NCBI GenBank assembly: GCA_963777755.1 | Contig: CAVZSC010000030.1 | Coordinates: 496,001-560,000, forward strand | Source of the DNA: DATFWC01 sp963777755 | GTDB taxonomy: Bacteria > Pseudomonadota > Alphaproteobacteria > Rhizobiales > Xanthobacteraceae | Direction of reading: 5' to 3' | DNA length: 64,000 nucleotides | Shown here: piece after piece, positions 59,293-64,000 of the stretch | How the letters are laid out: every line of letters begins with the position of its first letter | Position numbering within the stretch: the stretch's first letter is position 1 | Made by a program: the position numbers and the translations under genes | The notes under the pieces: generated by a model | Seen by the model: only the letters and a program-made list of their open reading frames with translations | Database searches by the model: none | What the model was told of the DNA's origin: nothing

Positions 59293-59595
59293 ATGAAGAA
59301 GATGTTCGTCATGGGCGCGGTGCTCGCCGCGCTCGCTGCATCCCCGGCGCTCGGCCAATCCCCTGCGGCCTATCCTCCGGGAATTTTTCAATCGCCCTAC
59401 AGCGCCTACGGTGCCGTCACCCCGTTCGGCTCTCCCAGCCTCGACCTGAGAAGCCCGGACCATGTCAGCGCCGCACGTGCGGCGGCCATTCGCACCTGCA
59501 GCGGCGTGGCGTCGCGCTACACCGAGTACACGTGGGGCGACATGGAATTCCAGCAGTACCGGGCGTGCATGGCGCAACACGGCCAGGTGGAATGA
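59293..59595 (+). CDS. Small secreted protein, unknown function
   Basis: A 100-residue protein with a Sec signal (KKMFVMGAVLAALAASPALGQ). The mature part begins SPAAYPPGIFQSPYSAYGAV and ends RTCSGVASRYTEYTWGDMEFQQYRACMAQHGQVE with two cysteines. The signal resembles that of the protein encoded at 45531-46040. It follows cydB by 45 bases and precedes the IS110 element. No function is recognised. Confidence 0.75.
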   Translation: MKKMFVMGAVLAALAASPALGQSPAAYPPGIFQSPYSAYGAVTPFGSPSLDLRSPDHVSAARAAAIRTCSGVASRYTEYTWGDMEFQQYRACMAQHGQVE

Positions 59596-59694
59596 CGTGC
59601 CATTGAGGCATCGGCAGCGGATCCGCCTTTGGCCCGCGAAGCGTCCTGGAACCGGGCAGTCCGGTTTGTATGACGCGAAAGGGGCATAGTGAGG

Positions 59695-59820
59695 AGTGAT
59701 GGGGGCCGGTTCACGACTCCGCCCCCGTCGCGACTGGAAGCCCGCAGGCGGTTCGGTCCTCAGACCGCGAATGAGCTTGGAGCTCCAGTCGTTTCTTCCT
59801 TACCCGAACAGTTGCCTGGG
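59695..59820 (+). ncRNA. Candidate IS110 bridge RNA
   Basis: Nested stems lie in the noncoding left part: GGGGGC (59701-59706) with GCCCCC (59721-59726); CGACTGGA (59731-59738) with TCCAGTCG (59784-59791); and inside it GCGGT (59748-59752) with ACCGC (59764-59768). In IS110-group elements this region encodes the bridge RNA that pairs with donor and target DNA. The exact ends and loop-DNA pairing are not shown here. Confidence 0.5.
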
Positions 59821-59854
59821 CACGAGCCCGCATCAGCAAACAAGGGATACGAAG

Positions 59855-60823
59855 ATGACGATGCTCTCTGTCTGTGGAATTGACGTGTCGAAGGATCGCT
59901 TGGACGTGATGGTGCTGCCGGAGCAGCAACGCTCGTCGGCGAGCAATGACCCAGCTGGCTGGGCCGAGCTGATTGAGCAGCTGCGCGGCTTCTCGATCTC
60001 GGCGATCGGGCTCGAGGCGAGCGGCGGCTACGAGCGCGGCGTGATGCGAGCGCTGCTCGCAGCCGGCATGCCGGTGCGTCAGATTAATCCGTTCAGGCTG
60101 CGGCAGTTTGCCAACGCTAGCGGCGTTCTGGCCAAAAACGATCGGCTCGATGCGCGGATGATCGCCGCGTTCGTCGCCATCATCCCGACCCGGCCTGTGC
60201 AGCGACCGGCGCCAGTGGTCGAGCGGCTTGCCGAGGTTCTTAGGGTTCGGCGCCAGCTCAGCAATGCGAAGGTCGCCGCCGAGAATGCTGCTGGAATGCT
60301 GGAAAATGCGGTGCTGAAGCGCCTTTCGCGCCGTCATATCGCTCGGCTCGCCGCCGACATCAACATGCTCGATGAGCACCTGGTCGAGAGCATCGGTGCC
60401 GATCCGGCGCTCGCGCATCGATACCGGCTGCTGACCTCCATGCCGGGCGTCGGACCGGTGCTGGCCTGCACGCTGATTGCGCTCTTGCCCGAGCTCGGAC
60501 GCATGAGCCGCAAACAGGTTGCTGCGATGGTCGGCGTTGCGCCCTATGCCTTCGAGAGCGGCAAGCTTAAGGGAAAGCGCTGTATCTGGGGTGGTCGGGC
60601 GCCCGTCCGTCACGTGCTCTATATGGCGGCATTGAGCGCCTGCAATTGGAATCCCGTGCTCAAGGTGTTCCACCATCGTCTCGCCGCCACCGGCAAGCTC
60701 CCGAAGGTCGTGATCGTGGCGGTGATGCGCAAGATGCTTACCATGCTCAACGCAATGGTTCGCGATGACTTCGCGTGGGCCGACCGTCACCGCGGTCGGC
60801 ACTCCGTGCCGACCGCGCGGTAG
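59855..60823 (+). CDS. IS110-family transposase (DEDD recombinase)
   Basis: A 322-residue transposase. The N-terminal RuvC-like DEDD domain has Asp10 in VCGIDVSKDRLDV, Glu in IGLEASGGYERGV, and Asp residues in AKNDRLDARMIAAF. The C-terminal transposase-20 domain has LLTSMPGVGPVLACTLIALLPEL and the Ser-containing GKLKGKRCIWGGRAPVRHVLYMAA. ATG 59855 gives the typical IS110 start. The reading frame is intact, so it may be functional. Confidence 0.88.
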   Translation: MTMLSVCGIDVSKDRLDVMVLPEQQRSSASNDPAGWAELIEQLRGFSISAIGLEASGGYERGVMRALLAAGMPVRQINPFRLRQFANASGVLAKNDRLDARMIAAFVAIIPTRPVQRPAPVVERLAEVLRVRRQLSNAKVAAENAAGMLENAVLKRLSRRHIARLAADINMLDEHLVESIGADPALAHRYRLLTSMPGVGPVLACTLIALLPELGRMSRKQVAAMVGVAPYAFESGKLKGKRCIWGGRAPVRHVLYMAALSACNWNPVLKVFHHRLAATGKLPKVVIVAVMRKMLTMLNAMVRDDFAWADRHRGRHSVPTAR

Positions 60824-60830
60824 CCTCTGC

Positions 60831-60917
60831 GCTGATCGATTTGGCCGCGTCAGGGCCGTAGCCGCGCGTAGCGCGGGGGCGCGAAGCGCCAGCCTTGACG
60901 CGGCCAAATCGATCAGC
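60831..60917. repeat. Long perfect inverted repeat (22-base arms)
   Basis: Arm one 60831-60852 (GCTGATCGATTTGGCCGCGT then CA) is the exact complement of arm two 60896-60917. A 43-base GC-rich loop containing CGCGTAGCGCG separates them. It starts 7 bases after the IS110 transposase stop. It could belong to the element's right end, be an independent palindromic repeat, or act as a strong terminator. Confidence 0.8.
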
Positions 60918-61214
60918 GATCTCGCTGCGACAAGATGACAGTTGCTCATTCCTTCCAGCCGACCAAACGGTCCATTCGAATTTCCTGGCGTTATCGCCCG
61001 ACAGGAAACGCGCCATTATCAGCGGCATGGAAGCGGCGACGGGCAACGGAGGATACGCCCGCCCCGCGAAAGGAATTGATTTGCGGCCCGGGTGTCCCCC
61101 CGCCCCTCAGCAGCCTGGGTTCGCAACCAGCGGCCGGCCCTTTCCTCCCCCCAGGGCCGGCCGCATCCGTTTTCGAGAGTCACCTGTGATCGCCTACCGG
61201 ACATGGAGGATTTC
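60918..61214. other. Intergenic region before the catalase-like gene
   Basis: About 300 bases with no recognised gene. A GC-rich stretch GGGCCGGC...GGCCGGCC lies around 61131-61161. The promoter of the catalase-like gene is expected here but not clearly seen. Confidence 0.5.
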
Positions 61215-62204
61215 ATGAAATCGAGATGGATCGTTGCGGCGGGCGTCGGCTTCGCCGCAACCGTGATGGCGACGGGTGTTGCCGGTGCCGGGGAAAACCT
61301 CGGAGCTCGGCTGGTCGATCAGATGAACGCGCTCTACGGCGCGCATCCGCATGTGCGTGCCAACCACGCCACGGGCGCGGTGTTCGAGGGTATGTTCACG
61401 CCGGCGCCGGGCGCCGATGCGCTGAGCTCGGCCGCCTTTCTCGCCGGCCCCCCCACGCCGCTGACCATCCGCTTCTCCAACGCGGGCGGCAAGCCGGACG
61501 CGGCGGACACCGATCCCTCCGTGGGCGGCATCCGCGGCATGGCGACCAAGTTTCGCTTGGCCAACGGGGGAGAGAACGACATCGTCGCCATATCGGCCAA
61601 CGGTTTCCCGGTCGCGACCGGCGAGGACTTCCTGGCCTTCCTGCAGGCCGTCGGCGCCAGCGGACCCGACGCCCCCCAGCCGACCCCGCTCGAGCAGTTC
61701 CTGTCCAGCCATCCGGCCGCAAAGGCGTTCGTCACCGCACCAAAGCCGGTGGCGGTGAGCTACGGCACTCAGCCCTTCTTCGGCGTCAACGCCTTGAAGT
61801 TCACCAATGCGCAGGGCGTCAGCAAGCTCGGCCGCTATCGCATCGTCCCTGAGTCCGGGCCGGCCTATGTGAGCGATGAGGAGGCGGCGAGGCGCCCCGG
61901 CACGGCGCTCGCCGACAATCTGCGGGCCGCGGTCGAGAAAGGGCCGGTGAAATTCCGCCTCTTCGTGCAGCTCGCCGCGCCTGGAGATCCCACCGCCGAC
62001 GCGACCAAGGTCTGGCCGGACAGCCGGCCCACCATCGAGCTCGGCGAGATTGCGATCACCCGGGCGCTCGACACCAAGAGGATCGAAAACACGCTCCTGT
62101 TCATGCCGACCAACCTGACCAAGGGCATCGACGTCTCCGACGACCCAATCCTCGAGACCCGCACCGAGGCTTATGGGGAATCATACGCCCGGCGCACGAA
62201 ATAG
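61215..62204 (+). CDS. Secreted catalase-like peroxidase (SrpA-type, small heme catalase domain)
   Basis: A 329-residue protein: a signal peptide (residues 1-25) followed by a minimal catalase domain. The distal histidine is His51 in HPHVRANHATGAVFEG, the distal Asn is Asn89 in TIRFSNAGGKPDAADTDPSVGGIRGMATKF, and a proximal Tyr is likely Tyr320 or Tyr324 in RTEAYGESYARR near the C-terminus. Catalase-related peroxidases of this short type have low catalase and some peroxidase activity. GGAGG precedes ATG 61215. It is probably periplasmic. Confidence 0.88.
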   Translation: MKSRWIVAAGVGFAATVMATGVAGAGENLGARLVDQMNALYGAHPHVRANHATGAVFEGMFTPAPGADALSSAAFLAGPPTPLTIRFSNAGGKPDAADTDPSVGGIRGMATKFRLANGGENDIVAISANGFPVATGEDFLAFLQAVGASGPDAPQPTPLEQFLSSHPAAKAFVTAPKPVAVSYGTQPFFGVNALKFTNAQGVSKLGRYRIVPESGPAYVSDEEAARRPGTALADNLRAAVEKGPVKFRLFVQLAAPGDPTADATKVWPDSRPTIELGEIAITRALDTKRIENTLLFMPTNLTKGIDVSDDPILETRTEAYGESYARRTK

Positions 62205-62566
62205 GACGACCCGGTCGGGATGACGGCGCGCATCATACCGACGCCTCCGGCCGGATCGGCAGGAGGATTTCAAGGCGTGCCCCGCGCGGCACGTTGTGCG
62301 TCGCCCGCAGGCGCCCGTCGTGCGCCTCGACGATGGAGCGGCTGATCGGGAGACCAGTAGTCGAACCGGCCGGAGGGCCCCAGTACCCCGCTTCCCATGT
62401 GAACAAGGCCCTGCCTGTGTTCCATCTCTCCTCTCCTGTCAATTCTTGACTCTGACCCCTCCGCCCCGTCCGTGGGCGTCGGATGGTGGCCCCGCGAGAC
62501 ACCTACCCTGGAATTGGGATCTCCTGAGGCGGAAGTCAGGGGCGCTGGGCCGCGAAGGATGCGGCG
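62205..62566. other. Intergenic region with histidine-kinase remnant
   Basis: A 362-base stretch without an intact gene. Its first half holds a decayed kinase fragment on the minus strand (62233 to about 62375). The other half shows nothing recognisable. Confidence 0.55.
62233..62375 (-). pseudogene. Remnant of a sensor histidine kinase C-terminus
   Basis: Translating the minus strand gives GSTTGLPISRSIVEAHDGRL followed by RATHNVPRGARLEILLPIRPEASV. This aligns with the G2 box and last strand of HATPase_c domains (GTGLGLAISRSIVEAHGGRL...GATFRFTLP), with G-S-T-T-G-L-P in place of GTGLGLA. Nothing upstream belongs to a kinase, so only the end of a lost gene remains. Confidence 0.7.
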
Positions 62567-63535
62567 TTACTCCACGGTCGCGCCGGAGAGCTTGACCGCC
62601 TGTGCCCATTTGGCGGTCTCCTCGCCGATGAACGTCGCCAACTCGCCCGGCGTGAACCGCATGGGCGTCGCGGCAAGCGCGGCGAACCTCTCCTTGATCC
62701 CGGGGTCGTCCTGCGCCGCATTGATCGCGCCGTTGAGCTTCGCGACGACGTCGCCCGGCGTGCCGCGCGGAGCGACGAAGCCGAACCATGCGCTCGCCTC
62801 GTAGCCCGGCACGGTGTCGCCGATCGGCGGCAGGTCGGGCAGGAGCGCGATGCGCGACGCGGTGGTGACGGCGAGCGCCCTCACCGCGCCCGACCGGATA
62901 TGCGAGATGGCGGACGTGACGTCGCCGAACATCACCTCCACCTGCCCGGCCACCAGGGCGGTGACGGCGGGAGCCGAGCCGCGGTACGGCACGTGGACGA
63001 GATCGACGCCGGTCATGGCTTTGAACAGCTCGCCCGCCAGATGCACCGTGGTGCCGCTGCCCGAGGACGCCATGTTGATCTTGCCGGGATTGGCCTTGGC
63101 GTACGCGATGAAGGCGCCGACGCTCGTCGCGGGTACTGACGGGTGCACCAGCAGCGCGTTCGGCACCCACGCAAGCCCGGCCACCGCCACGCTGTCGCGG
63201 GCGAAATCGAACGGCAGCTTTTTGTACAGCGTGCTGTTGATCGTGTTGGCGGAGGCGCAGACAAGGATCGTGTAGCCGTCAGGCGGCGCATTGAGCGCCG
63301 CCTCGGTTGCGATGTTGCTCCCCGCTCCCGGCTTGTTCTCGACGACGAATTGCTGGCCGAGCCGCTCGGAGAGCTTTTGCGCGATCAGGCGCGCCAGCAC
63401 GTCGGTCGGACCGCCGGCGGGAAATCCGACCATGAGCCGCACCGGGCGCACCGGGTAGCCATCCGCCGCCTCGGCCGGTCCGGCGAGCGACAGGGCGGCG
63501 AGCATCAGTGCGGCGGCATGGAACCGACGGGTCAT
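62567..63535 (-). CDS. Tripartite tricarboxylate transporter receptor (Bug/TctC)
   Basis: A 322-residue Bug receptor with signal AAALMLAALSLAGPAEAA and mature start YPVRPVRLMVGFPAGGPTDVLAR, followed by QQFVVENKPGAGSNIATEAA and VHVPYRGSAPAVTALVAG. ATG 63535 was taken as start because the signal peptide then begins MTRRFHAAALM. It is divergent from exonuclease III with 42 bases between the starts, so the two promoters overlap. Confidence 0.9.
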   Translation of the reverse strand: MTRRFHAAALMLAALSLAGPAEAADGYPVRPVRLMVGFPAGGPTDVLARLIAQKLSERLGQQFVVENKPGAGSNIATEAALNAPPDGYTILVCASANTINSTLYKKLPFDFARDSVAVAGLAWVPNALLVHPSVPATSVGAFIAYAKANPGKINMASSGSGTTVHLAGELFKAMTGVDLVHVPYRGSAPAVTALVAGQVEVMFGDVTSAISHIRSGAVRALAVTTASRIALLPDLPPIGDTVPGYEASAWFGFVAPRGTPGDVVAKLNGAINAAQDDPGIKERFAALAATPMRFTPGELATFIGEETAKWAQAVKLSGATVE

Positions 63536-63577
63536 CGCGGCTTTGATTTCCCTGCATCCAGCCCGTAACAAGGCGCG

Positions 63578-64000
63578 ATGAAGATCGTCACCTTCAACGT
63601 CAACAATATCAGGAAGCGCCTGGCGAATTTAACCGACTGGCTGCGGACGGCCAGGCCCGACATCGTGTGCCTGCAGGAGCTGAAGGCGACCGATGCGGAA
63701 TTTCCCGCCGACGCGATCCGCAGCGCCGGCTATGCGGCCGTGTGGAAAGGGCAGAAGAGCTGGAACGGCGTCGCCATCCTGGCGCGCACGGCGCCCATCG
63801 TCACGCGCACCGAATTGCCCGGGGACAACGCCGACACGCAAAGCCGCTACATCGAAGCCGCCGTCAACGGCATTCTCATCGGCTGTCTTTATCTGCCCAA
63901 CGGCAATCCGCAGCCGGGGCCGAAATTCGACTACAAGCTGGCCTGGTTCCGCCGCCTCAGCCGCCATGCGGCCAAGCTCTACAAAGCAGGGGTGCCGGTC
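63578..64000 (+). CDS. xthA: Exodeoxyribonuclease III N-terminus (partial)
   Basis: The first 141 codons of an AP endonuclease/exonuclease III gene running off the right edge. The EEP fold start MKIVTFNVNNIRKRLANLTDWL is present, followed by the metal-binding glutamate in DIVCLQELKATDAEFP, the SWNGVAILAR strand, QSRYIEAAVNG, and the LYLPNGNPQPGPKFDYKLAWF motif. It acts in base excision repair at abasic sites. The catalytic C-terminal Asp/His motifs are outside the window. Confidence 0.92.
   Translation, partial: MKIVTFNVNNIRKRLANLTDWLRTARPDIVCLQELKATDAEFPADAIRSAGYAAVWKGQKSWNGVAILARTAPIVTRTELPGDNADTQSRYIEAAVNGILIGCLYLPNGNPQPGPKFDYKLAWFRRLSRHAAKLYKAGVPV

Larger units (their letters stand above)
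59690..60830 (+). mobile_element. IS110-family insertion sequence
   Basis: The transposase gene at 59855-60823 has a structured noncoding region of about 160 bases upstream, the IS110-group layout. IS110 elements lack long terminal inverted repeats, so borders cannot be fixed from one copy. The right border may lie before or inside the inverted repeat at 60831. Confidence 0.6.

Noticed and set aside
1..64000. tRNA, rRNA, riboswitch, integrase, prophage or conjugation genes
   Set aside because: I looked for CCA-ended cloverleaf segments, rRNA motifs and integrase signatures and saw none. The only mobile genes are the IS5- and IS110-type transposases.

Overview
This is a GC-rich window, coding on both strands and at high density. 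The gene families point to a soil-type alphaproteobacterium, probably Hyphomicrobiales of the Bradyrhizobium/Xanthobacteraceae kind. The evidence is six solitary Bug/TctC solute-binding proteins plus a solitary TRAP DctP, Tat-exported enzymes, paired IclR regulators, IS5- and IS110-type insertion sequences, and palindromic intergenic repeats of rhizobial type. This placement is an inference from gene content; there is no rRNA or other phylogenetic marker in the window.

Layout. 1-10.9 kb: the start of a Tat-exported amidohydrolase (runs off the left edge), orphan solute-binding proteins, a CocE-type hydrolase, a TlpA-like thioredoxin, a transglutaminase-like protein, and a minus-strand operon (HTH/PBP regulator, MaoC hydratase, acyl-CoA ligase, RidA). 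11.1-18.4 kb: a paralogous Bug protein, an IS5-family element inserted in a palindromic repeat, then a four-gene minus-strand operon (GlcG-like protein, CocE-type hydrolase, Bug protein, ThDP enzyme). 18.4-20.5 kb: a 678-residue RTX-type calcium-binding protein with a good terminator. 21.0-41.3 kb: a large plus-strand catabolic region. It holds an acyl-CoA dehydrogenase, thiolase-like protein, DUF35 protein, two MaoC-type proteins, dienelactone hydrolase, two IclR regulators, enoyl-CoA hydratase, amidohydrolase, acyl-CoA ligase, four SDR enzymes, three cupins and a complete branched-chain-amino-acid-type ABC importer. A PAICS-like PurC-PurE fusion lies inside it on the other strand. 41.4-50.4 kb: small accessory genes, another acyl-CoA ligase and Bug protein, a frameshifted LysR gene, an AraC regulator, and tandem copies of a small secreted protein. 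50.6-59.6 kb: formate dehydrogenase (TAT peptide, alpha, beta, gamma), a Tat-exported oxalate decarboxylase, cytochrome bd-type oxidase CydAB and a small secreted protein. 59.7-64 kb: an IS110-family element with a structured noncoding leader, a long inverted repeat, a secreted catalase-like protein, a histidine-kinase remnant, a Bug protein, and the start of an exonuclease III gene that runs off the right edge.

Two functional units stand out. First, the 21-41 kb cluster looks like a dedicated uptake-and-degradation pathway for an unidentified organic acid. Its ACAD, thiolase-like, DUF35 and paired MaoC block has the architecture of the steroid side-chain retro-aldolase module (ChsE, Ltp2, ChsH1/ChsH2), but with DUF35 and the non-catalytic MaoC on separate genes. 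Second, 50.6-59.3 kb can be read as a short oxalate-oxidising respiratory chain: exported OxdC splits oxalate to formate and CO2, a Tat-exported quinone-linked formate dehydrogenase oxidises the formate, and CydAB reoxidises the quinol with O2.
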